Origin: Mycolicibacterium frederiksbergense
GTDB taxonomy: Bacteria > Actinomycetota > Actinomycetes > Mycobacteriales > Mycobacteriaceae
Assembly (NCBI RefSeq): GCF_029893345.1
Contig: NZ_JARXVE010000001.1
Span: forward strand, 372,001-436,000
Length of the DNA stretch: 64,000 bases
Reading direction: 5' to 3'
The notes under the pieces are model-generated. The model did no database searches. It was not told the DNA's origin and saw nothing but the letters and a program-made list of their open reading frames with translations. Both the position numbers and the translations under genes were made by a program. Numbering within the stretch: position 1 is the first letter of the stretch; each line of letters opens with the position of its first letter. Shown piece after piece: positions 26,971 through 35,052 of the stretch.

Positions 26971-28308
26971 TCACTGCTGGATCCGCTCCGCAGCTGCCTG
27001 CGCGTCGCGCAGTGCGTCGGTGACGCTCTTGTTGCCCGCGGCGGCGTCGTTGAGCTCGGTGCCGACCGCCTGGATCATCTCCTCACCGCCCTTGCCCTGG
27101 GTGAGCGGGGACGCGTCGGCCAGGATCTCACCGACGGTCTTGTAGTAGTCGGCGCCGTACCCGTCGGCGAGCACCTTCGGATTGGTCAGCGAGCTCTTCC
27201 GGATCACGGCACCGCCGTCGGCGACCCGCTGCGCGTCGATCTCGGGTGAGGTCACCCAGGAGGCGAACGCCCAGGCGGCGTCGGCTGCGCCCGAGTTGGC
27301 CGGGATGGCCCAACTCCACAGTCCCAGAGCGGATTTGCCGCCCGGGATGGGAGCCAGGGCGAACTGGCCGGCGCGTTGCGCCGAAGCTCCGGCGGGATCG
27401 TTCAGCGCGGGCAGGTTCCAGTTGTAGCCGATCATCGAAGCCGCCTTACCGCTGGAAATCGAGCGGAAGGCCTCGTCGAATCCCCAGGCCAGGCTGTTGG
27501 CCGGGGCGGCGGTGCGATAGGTGTCGATGTAGGCGTTCAGGGCGCGGGCGGCCTGTTCGGTGTTCAGCGTGGGCTTGCCGTCCTTGCCGTAGATCGACCC
27601 GCCGGCGGCGAACAGCCAGTTGGCCCATTCTTCGAAGATCTTGTAGCCGCGCTGGGGCTGCATCGCGATGCCGGCCCGATCGGCGGTCTTGAGCTTCTGC
27701 GAGGTGGAGACCAGGGCGTCCAGATCGGTGGGGACGGTCAGGCCGGCCGACTTGAGGTCGCCGGTGTTGTAGATGTAGCCCAACGCGTAGTTGTAGAACG
27801 GCACCCCGTAGGTGGTGCCCTCGACGTCGGTGATCGCCGTCAGCGACGGGAAGAAGTCGTTGGGCTGATACCCGGTGGTCGAGGCGATCCGGTCGTTGAG
27901 CGGCTCCAGGAACCCGGCTGCGGCGAAATCATCCATCCACGGGTTGTCCACCACGATCAGGTCGTAGGCCGGCTGGGAAGCCTGGAACGAGGACACCAGA
28001 CGATCGCGCATCTGATCGAACGTCATGGTCTCGATCTGGACCTTGATGTTGGGGTACTTCTGGTTGAACTGTCCGACAAGGTTTTTCACGATGTCGGTGT
28101 CCGGCACGTTCTCCATCAGCACCCGCACGGTGGCACTGGTGTCGGTCGGCACATCACCGATCCCGGATGAGCTCTGCTCACCGGTGCCGCCGCTGCCGGC
28201 GCATCCGGCCAGGGTCAGACCGGCCGCGGCGACGATCGCGGGCAACCACCGGGTTGCCTTCGACGGGGAGCGCCGGGCCGCACGCCGGCTGAACATCGGA
28301 ATTTTCAT
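26971..28308 (-). CDS. extracellular sugar-binding lipoprotein
   Basis: This 445-residue family 1 solute-binding protein has the basic N-terminus MKIPMFSRRAARR, a hydrophobic stretch, and the lipobox LAGC with Cys36 as the lipidated residue. Binding-protein hallmarks include VIVVDNPWMDDFAAAGFLEPL-like text and GVPFYNYALGYIYN. It captures the substrate outside the membrane and delivers it to the two permeases encoded downstream. It sits 60 bases after the SDR gene; that gap holds no feature I can name. Confidence 0.93.
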   Translation of the reverse strand: MKIPMFSRRAARRSPSKATRWLPAIVAAAGLTLAGCAGSGGTGEQSSSGIGDVPTDTSATVRVLMENVPDTDIVKNLVGQFNQKYPNIKVQIETMTFDQMRDRLVSSFQASQPAYDLIVVDNPWMDDFAAAGFLEPLNDRIASTTGYQPNDFFPSLTAITDVEGTTYGVPFYNYALGYIYNTGDLKSAGLTVPTDLDALVSTSQKLKTADRAGIAMQPQRGYKIFEEWANWLFAAGGSIYGKDGKPTLNTEQAARALNAYIDTYRTAAPANSLAWGFDEAFRSISSGKAASMIGYNWNLPALNDPAGASAQRAGQFALAPIPGGKSALGLWSWAIPANSGAADAAWAFASWVTSPEIDAQRVADGGAVIRKSSLTNPKVLADGYGADYYKTVGEILADASPLTQGKGGEEMIQAVGTELNDAAAGNKSVTDALRDAQAAAERIQQ

Positions 28309-28368
28309 AGGTGCTCACTTTCCCGTATGGGGGTGGGGTGGATTGAGACGTTCAAGGGCGGATTCGAC

Positions 28369-29154
28369 TCAATCCATATAGGCACCGCCGTTGACGGACA
28401 GTGCCTCTCCGGTGATGAACCGGGCATCCTCGGAGACCAGGAACGCCACCGCGCGGGCGACGTCGTCGGGGGTCTGCAGCCGACCCAGTGGGGTGGCGTC
28501 GATCCAGGACTGCCGCACGCCCTCGGGGGTGGATCCGCTGAGGCTGGCCTCCCACTCCAGTTCTCGGGTCTGCATGGGGGTTGCGACGAAGCCGGGGCAC
28601 ACGCTGTTGACCGTGATGCCATGTGCGGCAAGCTCATAGGCCATCGCCTGGGTGAGCCCCAGGACACCGAACTTGGAGGCCACGTAGTCCGCCAGGAACG
28701 GCACCCGGCCCTGCTTGGCCGCCATCGATGCGGTGTTGACGATCGTTCCACGCACCCCGGTGCGGATCATGGCGCGGGCCGCGGCCTGTCCGCACAGGAA
28801 CACGCCCTTGAGGTTGATGTCGAGGCTGCGGTCGAGCTGCTCGATGGACACATCGACGAAGCTGGCCATCGCCGAGATGCCGGCATTGCTCACCCAGGCG
28901 TGCAGCCCGGTGCGGTCGGCTACATCATCAGCGATCCGGCCGGCGCCGGCCGCGTCGGTGACGTCGAGTCGGGCCGCCTCGTGTCCGGTGCCGGCCAGCC
29001 CGGCGCGGGTCTGCTCGGCGGCGGCCTCGTCGATATCGGTGACCACCACGCGCCACCCGCGCTGGGCCAGGGTGGTGGCGATGGCCTTGCCGATGCCGGA
29101 ACCGGCGCCGGTGACGACGACGGTCTGGGTGGTGGTGCTGTCTTGGGAGGTCAT
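28369..29154 (-). CDS. short-chain dehydrogenase/reductase (sugar/polyol dehydrogenase)
   Basis: This 261-residue classical SDR has the cofactor loop TGAGSGIG (residues 15-22), NAGIS at 90-94, and a catalytic Ser143, Tyr157 (YVASK), Lys161 triad. The acidic residue after strand 2 (VVVTDIDEA) favours NAD over NADP. The ATG overlaps the kinase stop by four bases (ATGA). In context it likely oxidises the imported polyol or sugar before or after phosphorylation. Confidence 0.92.
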   Translation of the reverse strand: MTSQDSTTTQTVVVTGAGSGIGKAIATTLAQRGWRVVVTDIDEAAAEQTRAGLAGTGHEAARLDVTDAAGAGRIADDVADRTGLHAWVSNAGISAMASFVDVSIEQLDRSLDINLKGVFLCGQAAARAMIRTGVRGTIVNTASMAAKQGRVPFLADYVASKFGVLGLTQAMAYELAAHGITVNSVCPGFVATPMQTRELEWEASLSGSTPEGVRQSWIDATPLGRLQTPDDVARAVAFLVSEDARFITGEALSVNGGAYMD

Positions 29155-30638
29155 GACCGGGCCTTTCGCGCGATGCGGTGGGAAACGGGGGTGAGAACGT
29201 CGCCGAGCTGGCGCCATTCGGCGTAAGCCTGGGCGTAGCGGTCGGCATGTCTGGGATTGGGGATGACGGGTTCGCCGATGGTCTGGAATGCCTCGGTGCT
29301 GTCCCAGCTGTCGAGCAGTCCGGTGCCGACGGCCGCGATCACCGCGGCACCCAGCGAGGCGCCGGGATGACCGATGATCGGGGACAGCGGCGTATCGAGC
29401 ACATCGGCGAGGATCTGCTTCCACAGCACCGACCGGCTGCCGCCGTTGGTGACCAGCGCGCGGCGCAGCGGCACCCCGATGGACGCGAAGACCTCGGTGT
29501 GATGTTTGAAGCCGTAGGCGATGGCCTCCAGCACCGAGCGGTACATGTCTGCGCGGTTGTGGGCGAGATCGAGCCCAACGAAGGCACCGCGCAGGTCGGG
29601 ATCGTGCAGCGGGCTCTTCTCTCCGAGAAAGTAGGGGAGACAGAGGATTTCGGCGGGCTTGCGGGTATCGGCCTCGTCATCGAGTGCGACCAGGTCGATG
29701 CCGCCGGACAGGGTCTGGAACCAGCGGATCAGGCTGCCGCTGGTGGCCATGCAACCGTTGGGCAGCCAGCGGCCCGGGACGGGATGGGCGTCGAGGTAGA
29801 GCCGGGCGTCGATCACCGGGTGGTCGGCGGCGGCCAGGATGTCCCCGGCGCCACCGAGTTTCACCAGCCAATCGCCCTCGTTGTTGATCCCGGCGGCGTA
29901 TGCCGAGAGCACGTGGTCGGCACCGCCGACGATCAGCGGCAGCCCGGCGGGCAGTCCGGTGGCGGCCGCGGCAGCAGCACTCAGTTCGCCGGCCTGCGCT
30001 CCGGGGGAGAGCACGGTGGGCACCAGCTCGGGGGCCAGTCCGGCCGCGGTGTACATCGGCTCGAAGCGCTGCCCGTCGACCGTGCCCAGCCCTGATTCGA
30101 TGGCCCAGTTCAACTCGACGTGTGGCGGTGCGCCCAACGCCATCAGCACCCAGTCGTAGGAGCCGACCAGCTGTGCGGTGGCGCGCCAGGTTTCGGGCTC
30201 GTGCCGTTGCAGCCACAGTGCGGTCGGCCCCACCGACTGCTGGGTCACCGCCGAACCGGTGGCGCGCAGCACGGCGTCGTGGTCCAGGGCGTCTTTGAGT
30301 TCGGCGATCTCGGCGGTGGCGCGAGCGTCGTTCTGCAGCATCGCGCGGCGCACCGGTGTGCCATTGCTGTCGACCGGCACGACCGCCGGGACCATGCCGG
30401 TGGTCGCCAGCGCGCCGATCCGCTCAGGGGCGATGCCCGACTCGGCCAGGACGGTGCGAATGCCGTCGTGCACATTGGCCAGCCACTGCGCGGGATCGGC
30501 CTCGGCTTGGCCGGGGCCGTCGGAATACAGCCGGGCCTCGCCGGTGGCCTGGGCGACGATGCGCGCTTGGCCGATATCGACGAGCACGGTCTTGGTGCCC
30601 GTGGTGCCGATGTCGATGCCGATTGTGAACTCCGGCAT
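29151..30638 (-). CDS. FGGY-family carbohydrate kinase
   Basis: This 495-residue kinase has the N-terminal phosphate loop GIDIGTTGTKTVL and the C-terminal FGGY signature region GFKHHTEVFASIGVPLRRALVTNGGSRS. The fold is ASKHA. It phosphorylates a sugar or polyol with ATP. Xylulokinase-like and erythritol-type members look similar, so the exact substrate is open. The ATG at 30638 has AAGGGAAGGG upstream. It is the first gene of the minus-strand operon and faces the divergent btpA-like gene. Confidence 0.92.
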   Translation of the reverse strand: MPEFTIGIDIGTTGTKTVLVDIGQARIVAQATGEARLYSDGPGQAEADPAQWLANVHDGIRTVLAESGIAPERIGALATTGMVPAVVPVDSNGTPVRRAMLQNDARATAEIAELKDALDHDAVLRATGSAVTQQSVGPTALWLQRHEPETWRATAQLVGSYDWVLMALGAPPHVELNWAIESGLGTVDGQRFEPMYTAAGLAPELVPTVLSPGAQAGELSAAAAAATGLPAGLPLIVGGADHVLSAYAAGINNEGDWLVKLGGAGDILAAADHPVIDARLYLDAHPVPGRWLPNGCMATSGSLIRWFQTLSGGIDLVALDDEADTRKPAEILCLPYFLGEKSPLHDPDLRGAFVGLDLAHNRADMYRSVLEAIAYGFKHHTEVFASIGVPLRRALVTNGGSRSVLWKQILADVLDTPLSPIIGHPGASLGAAVIAAVGTGLLDSWDSTEAFQTIGEPVIPNPRHADRYAQAYAEWRQLGDVLTPVSHRIARKARS

Positions 30639-30698
30639 GCCGTCCCTTCCCTTGGTGCGTTGCGCCGCCGCGACGCGGTCGGTCCACACTAGCTGATG

Positions 30699-30714
30699 CT
30701 GTTAGATTCTCACA
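30699..30714 (-). promoter_or_regulatory. candidate DeoR operator, copy 2 (TGTGA-N5-TAACAG)
   Basis: On the minus strand the sequence is TGTGAGAATCTAACAG. It matches the two other copies at 30762 and 33178 exactly in both half-sites and spacing. It lies between the predicted kinase promoter and the kinase gene, a position expected for repression of the minus-strand operon. Confidence 0.6.
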
Positions 30715-30744
30715 TGATGTGTGGGATAGTCACGCAATCTCACG

Positions 30745-30750
30745 AAAATA
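30745..30750 (-). promoter_or_regulatory. candidate -10 of the sugar operon (minus strand)
   Basis: Minus-strand TATTTT with a possible -35 TTACTA 18 bases upstream. The -35 lies inside the operator copy at 30762-30777, so a bound repressor would block polymerase. Pattern-based only. Confidence 0.35.
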
Positions 30751-30761
30751 TGTACGATGGC

Positions 30762-30777
30762 TGTGATTTAGTAACAG
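30762..30777 (+). promoter_or_regulatory. candidate DeoR operator, copy 1 (TGTGA-N5-TAACAG)
   Basis: The sequence is TGTGATTTAGTAACAG. The half-sites form an imperfect inverted repeat (TGTKA/TAACA). It lies in the 182-base divergent region between the kinase operon and the btpA-like gene, well placed to control both directions. Confidence 0.65.
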
Positions 30778-30820
30778 ATGTCGTATCACGATGCCGATGA
30801 ACGAAGTGGAGAGACGCCCC

Positions 30821-31636
30821 ATGACCAACTGGCTTGACGAGGTATTTGCCGTGCGAAAGCCTGTGATCGCGATGCTGCACCTGACAGCGCTGCCGGGTGA
30901 TCCAGGATTCGATTCGACCGCCGGTATCCGCGCGGTCGTCGACCGGGCCCGCGGTGAACTGGCCGCGCTGCAGGAGGGCGGCGTGGACGGCGTGATGATC
31001 TCCAACGAGTTCAGCCTGCCGTACCTGACCAAGACCGAGCCGATCACCGCGATCACCATGGCCCGGATCATCGGCGAGTTGCTGCCCGACTTCTCGGTGC
31101 CCTACGGCGTCAACGTGCTGTGGGACGGACGAGCCTCGATCGATCTGGCCGTGGCCACCGGTGCCCAGTGGGTCCGGGAGATCTTCACCGGCGTCTACGC
31201 CAGCGACTTCGGCCTGTGGAACACCAATGTCGGCGAGGTCGCCCGGCACCGCCACCGCATCGGCGGCAGCGGGGTCAAGCTGCTGTTCAACATCGTCCCG
31301 GAATCGGCGGTCTACCTGGCCGACCGCGATCTCGCCTCGGTCGCCGCCACCACGGTGTTCGCCACCAAGCCCGACGGTATCTGCGTATCCGGGCTGACCG
31401 CGGGCGCCCCCACCGATACCCAGGCACTGCAGGTGGTCAAGAACAATGCCGGTGCGGTGCCGGTGTTCGTCAACACCGGGGTGCGCGCGCATAACGCGGC
31501 CGAGCAGCTGGCGATCGCCGACGGTGCGATCGTCGGCACGTACTTCAAGGAGGACGGTGTGTTCGAGAATCGCGCCGTCGCATCCCGGGCCAGCGAATTG
31601 ATGGACGCGGTCAAGGAATTCCGTAAGACCCTATGA
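30821..31636 (+). CDS. BtpA/SgcQ family TIM-barrel protein
   Basis: This 271-residue protein has the family text PVIAMLHLTALPGDPGFD, GGVDGVMISNEFSLPY, PYGVNVLWDG, ATGAQWVREIFTGVYASDFGLWN, and a C-terminal VFVNTGVRAHNAAEQLAIADGAIVGTYFK. The fold is a (beta/alpha)8 barrel. SgcQ lies in a sugar cluster in E. coli, and BtpA was named in cyanobacterial photosystem I work; no firm reaction is known to me. The ATG at 30821 has GGAGAG upstream and is preferred over the ATG at 30791. The stop overlaps the phosphatase start (ATGA). Confidence 0.85.
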   Translation: MTNWLDEVFAVRKPVIAMLHLTALPGDPGFDSTAGIRAVVDRARGELAALQEGGVDGVMISNEFSLPYLTKTEPITAITMARIIGELLPDFSVPYGVNVLWDGRASIDLAVATGAQWVREIFTGVYASDFGLWNTNVGEVARHRHRIGGSGVKLLFNIVPESAVYLADRDLASVAATTVFATKPDGICVSGLTAGAPTDTQALQVVKNNAGAVPVFVNTGVRAHNAAEQLAIADGAIVGTYFKEDGVFENRAVASRASELMDAVKEFRKTL

Positions 31637-32370
31637 GCGAAGAGCTGCGTCTGCTGGCGGTCCGGGCCGCCCAGCACGGGGCCGCGGTGTGCCTGCGGCA
31701 GTGGGGTGAACCGGTGCAGGTCGCGACCAAGAGCGCGGCCGGCGATGTGGTGACCGCGGTGGACCGCAGCGCCGAAGAGGCGGTAAGGGCGGTGCTACTG
31801 GGCGCCAGACCCGACGACGGTGTGCTCGGCGAGGAGTTGGCCGAGCACACCGGCACCGGCCCGGTGCAGTGGGTCGTGGACCCGCTCGACGGCACCACCA
31901 ACTACACGCGGCGCCTCCCATACTTCGCCACCTCGGTGGCGGCGCGATCGACGGTCGACGGCAGCTGGCTGGCCGGCGCGGTGTGCGCGCCGGCACTCGC
32001 AACCATCTGGAGTGCGGCGAAAAATCTAGGGGCGCAGGTCGATTCGGGATCGGGCGAAACGCGCCTGCCGCTTGCGATGGTCGAATCGTCGGCTCGGCTG
32101 GTGGGCACCGGGCTGTCCTACGATCCGGGCCATCGGCGCAGGCAACTGCGCGAACTCGGTGCCCTGATGACCGGGTACACCGACATGCGCCGATTCGGTG
32201 CCGCTGCCGTCGATCTGTGTCTGGTGGCTCAGGGCAGCCTCGACGCCTTCTCCGAAGACGATCTTGCGGTACACGATTGGGCGGCGGGCATGTTGATCGC
32301 CGAGGAAGCCGGAGTCCGGGTTTCGCGTCCCGAGGGACGAGATACCGCGGTGTCAGCGTGCTGGCGTTGA
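31633..32370 (+). CDS. inositol monophosphatase-family phosphatase
   Basis: This 245-residue Mg-dependent phosphatase carries GEE (residues 66-68) and DPLDGTTNY with Asp83 and Asp86. The C-terminal metal/substrate motif HDWAAGMLIAEEAGV is near residue 216. Members dephosphorylate inositol phosphate, histidinol phosphate, PAP or sugar phosphates. Coupling to the BtpA-like gene by ATGA suggests a sugar-phosphate substrate in this island. The last 18 bases overlap the convergent deoR gene. Confidence 0.9.
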   Translation: MSEELRLLAVRAAQHGAAVCLRQWGEPVQVATKSAAGDVVTAVDRSAEEAVRAVLLGARPDDGVLGEELAEHTGTGPVQWVVDPLDGTTNYTRRLPYFATSVAARSTVDGSWLAGAVCAPALATIWSAAKNLGAQVDSGSGETRLPLAMVESSARLVGTGLSYDPGHRRRQLRELGALMTGYTDMRRFGAAAVDLCLVAQGSLDAFSEDDLAVHDWAAGMLIAEEAGVRVSRPEGRDTAVSACWR

Positions 32371-33156
32371 CCGCTCGGCGTTGACGCAGAGCACCTCGAC
32401 GCCGGCGGAACGCAGAGCCTCGAGTGCGGGATGCGTCGGCAGCCCGTCGGTGACCAGGATCGAAATAGCCGATACCGGTGCGACATTGATCAACTGCACC
32501 CGGCCCAGCTTGGTGGCGTCGGCGGCCACGATCACTCGATCCGAGGCCCGCATCGCGGCCTGCTTCACATTGCCTTCCTCGCGGTGGTACTCGGAGGCTC
32601 CGCGCTTGCCGTCCACACCGGCGATGCCCATTACGTAGGTGTCACAGTTGTAGCGCAGGTAAAAGTCCTCGGCTTCGGCCCCGATGAGGCTCAGTTCGCC
32701 GGGGCGAACCTTGCCCCCGGTCAGCAGAACCGTGGTGTCGGGTTCATCCGCAAGCTCGACGGCCACCAGAACACTGGGAGTGATCACCGTCAGCCCCAGG
32801 TTGCGGCCCTTGAGGGCGCGGGCCACGGCCAGCACGGTGCTGCCGCTGTCCAGGATCACGGTTTCCCGCGGAGTCAGCAGGTCGGCCACCGCGCGCGCGA
32901 TGTCCAGCTTCTCGTCGGCCGAGTCGGCGGCCCGAGAGGCAAAGGACGGTTCGGTTGACTTGCCACCGAACGCGATTGCACCGCCGAGTACCCGGCGCGC
33001 GATGCCCTGATCCTCGAGCCGCTCGATGTCGCGGCGGATGGTCATCGCCGAGACGCCGAATTCGTCGGCCAGGGTGGTGAAGTCCACCTCGCGGTCGGTG
33101 TGGATGCGGGTGGCAATAGCCGCGCGCCGTGCGTGGGCGTTCATGCCTGGTGCCAT
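32353..33156 (-). CDS. DeoR-family transcriptional repressor
   Basis: This 267-residue regulator has an N-terminal winged HTH (FTTLADEFGVSAMTIRRDIERLEDQGIARRVLGGA, given here in two known parts: recognition helix SAMTIRRDIERL) and a C-terminal sugar-phosphate-sensing DeoR domain (DSGSTVLAVARAL, VLLTGGKVRPGELSLIG, ISILVTDG). Such proteins release DNA when bound to a phosphorylated sugar intermediate. It starts at 33156, or possibly the ATG at 33144. An operator copy lies 22 bases upstream, suggesting autoregulation. It probably controls both arms of the sugar island. Confidence 0.93.
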   Translation of the reverse strand: MAPGMNAHARRAAIATRIHTDREVDFTTLADEFGVSAMTIRRDIERLEDQGIARRVLGGAIAFGGKSTEPSFASRAADSADEKLDIARAVADLLTPRETVILDSGSTVLAVARALKGRNLGLTVITPSVLVAVELADEPDTTVLLTGGKVRPGELSLIGAEAEDFYLRYNCDTYVMGIAGVDGKRGASEYHREEGNVKQAAMRASDRVIVAADATKLGRVQLINVAPVSAISILVTDGLPTHPALEALRSAGVEVLCVNAERSTPAR

Positions 33157-33177
33157 ACGTACAGCGTAGGGGACTGT

Positions 33178-33193
33178 TGTGAATTAATAACAG
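33178..33193 (+). promoter_or_regulatory. candidate DeoR operator, copy 3 (autoregulatory)
   Basis: TGTGAATTAATAACAG is embedded in the longer imperfect palindrome CTGTTGTGAATTAATAACAG (16 of 20 positions symmetric). It lies just upstream of the deoR start, in the 88-base gap before the ctaA stop. It shares both half-sites and spacing with the copies at 30762 and 30699. Confidence 0.65.
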
Positions 33194-33244
33194 CAATCAC
33201 AGGTAGCGGCGAGCCGACCCCGGTGGGCTGTGATACTCCAACAG

Positions 33245-34216
33245 TCAGCGGTCGGAGTGCGCGGCGCCGTCACCGGTGGGCGGTACCAGCTCGCGCATCG
33301 ACGCCCACAGGGCCGCGGTGGCCGCGGTGCAGATGCCCGCACCGGCCACGTGCACGGCGACCAGTGCCGCCGGAACTCCGGTGTAGAACTGCACGATCCC
33401 GATCAGCCCCTGCGCGCACACCAGCGCCACCAGCACGCCGAGCCGCAGCATGACCGGGCGGGCGGCGCGGACCGCGGTGAGCCCGAATCCGAGCGCGATG
33501 ATCAGCGACAGGTAGGCGACCAGCATCGACGAATGCATGTGCACCAACGTGGTGACCTCCACTTGCAGCCGTGGGACCACGCGGTCGAGGCTCTTGTCAC
33601 CGGCATGCGGACCGGCGCCGGTCACCAGTGTGCCGGTCACCAAGATTCCGGCCAGGATGACGGCGCTCAGGGCGGTCAACTGCCGCAGCGGTTTCGGTGC
33701 AGCCGCGACCGGCACGCCGGTATCGGGCTGACCGATCTTGACGAAGAGCAGCACCGCGAGCCACACCATCGCCATGGACACCAGCAGGTGGACGGCCACC
33801 GTCCACCACAGCAGACCCGTCCGCACCGTGATGCCGCCGATGATCGCCTGGGCCACCGTGGAGGCCGGCATCAGCCAGGCGTAGATCAGCACCTCGCGGC
33901 GGCGGCGGGCCCGGGTGACGGCCAGCACGGCCGCTGCGGCGGTCAGTACCACCAGGAAGGTGATCATCCGGTTGCCGAACTCAACGGCCTGGTGCACGAC
34001 GGCGACCTCGGCGTGCGGGACCGGGGTGAAGCTGCCCGGGAAGCACTGTGGCCAGGTGGGGCAGCCCAGGCCCGACGCGGTGACCCGGACGATCGCTCCG
34101 GTGACTGCGATACCACCCTGAGTGAGGATCACCAGGAACGCGATCATGCGTTGGGCCCGCAGACTCGGCATGGGCAGCAGATCGACCAGTCGCTGAAAGG
34201 CTGTTCCGACGGGCAC
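33245..34216 (-). CDS. ctaA: heme A synthase
   Basis: This 323-residue COX15/CtaA membrane protein has eight hydrophobic segments. Family text includes GAIVRVTASGLGCPTWPQCFPG near residue 40-60, HQAVEFGNRM, HLLVSMAM, HMHSSMLVAY and VHVAGAGICTA, which supply the haem-ligand histidines. It oxidises heme O to heme A for cytochrome aa3. It belongs to the minus-strand group with the ABC-2 exporter and mptB, with 53 bases before it. Its pathway partner ctaB is at 20270. Confidence 0.95.
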   Translation of the reverse strand: MPVGTAFQRLVDLLPMPSLRAQRMIAFLVILTQGGIAVTGAIVRVTASGLGCPTWPQCFPGSFTPVPHAEVAVVHQAVEFGNRMITFLVVLTAAAAVLAVTRARRRREVLIYAWLMPASTVAQAIIGGITVRTGLLWWTVAVHLLVSMAMVWLAVLLFVKIGQPDTGVPVAAAPKPLRQLTALSAVILAGILVTGTLVTGAGPHAGDKSLDRVVPRLQVEVTTLVHMHSSMLVAYLSLIIALGFGLTAVRAARPVMLRLGVLVALVCAQGLIGIVQFYTGVPAALVAVHVAGAGICTAATAALWASMRELVPPTGDGAAHSDR

Positions 34217-34269
34217 GGCCTGATCGTAGAGGATCAGGAACTACGGCTCGTAGTAGGGCTGGTTTGGGG

Positions 34270-35052
34270 TCAGGTGAACCGGAACCACCGCAACGCGGCC
34301 ACCGCGGCCACCGCACCCCATACCGCGAGGACCACCAGTCCGAACCAGTCCACCGACAGCGTCATCGCCTGGATCAGCGATTCGGTCAGCGCGCCGGACG
34401 GGGTCAGCCGGGCCGCCCAGGCCAGCGCGGCCGGGACGGCCTGCCCTTCGATGGTGAGCGCACCCAACCCGGCGAACACGAACCACAACAGGTTGGCCAC
34501 GGCCAGCACGATCTCGGCGCGCAGCGTGCCGCCCAGCAGCAGGCCCAGTGCGGCGAACCCGGCGGTCCCCAGTGCGATGATCACCGCGCCGAGGGCGAGC
34601 CCGGCCAGAGGTGGACGCCATCCCAGCGCGAATCCGATGGCGCCCAGCAGGATCGACTGCAGGAACACCACGGTGACCACGGCCATCGACTTGCCGGCGA
34701 TGATCCCCCACACCGGAAGTGCGGTGGCGCCAAGGCGTTTCAGCGCGCCGTAGCGACGATCGAAGGCCACCGCGATGGCCTGCCCGGTGAATGCCGTGGA
34801 GATGACGGCCAGGGCCATGATGGCCGGGGTGAACGTTCCCGCTCGGTCGTCGCCGAACGAACCCAGCGGCAACAGGGTCAGGCCGACCAGCAGCATGACC
34901 GGAACGAACATGGTCAGCAGCAGCTGCTCGCCGTTGCGTAGCAGCAGCTTCAGATCCAGCCCGTACTGGGCGGCCAGCATCGCCGGAACCTTGGCCGGGC
35001 GGGGGTCCGGGGAGAAGGTGCCCGGCGCGAATCGATTCGCAGCGCTCGTCAT
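34270..35052 (-). CDS. ABC-2 type exporter permease
   Basis: This 260-residue integral membrane protein has six hydrophobic segments and an N-terminal cytoplasmic stretch. ALSLVST-like AVISTAFTGQAIAVAFDRRYGALKRLGATAL is the ABC-2 core region. It overlaps the preceding ATPase stop by four bases (ATGA), forming a two-component exporter. Substrate unknown; position between mptB and ctaA matches the M. tuberculosis pair next to Rv1459c, which suggests a cell-envelope or haem-related role, not proven. Confidence 0.9.
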   Translation of the reverse strand: MTSAANRFAPGTFSPDPRPAKVPAMLAAQYGLDLKLLLRNGEQLLLTMFVPVMLLVGLTLLPLGSFGDDRAGTFTPAIMALAVISTAFTGQAIAVAFDRRYGALKRLGATALPVWGIIAGKSMAVVTVVFLQSILLGAIGFALGWRPPLAGLALGAVIIALGTAGFAALGLLLGGTLRAEIVLAVANLLWFVFAGLGALTIEGQAVPAALAWAARLTPSGALTESLIQAMTLSVDWFGLVVLAVWGAVAAVAALRWFRFT

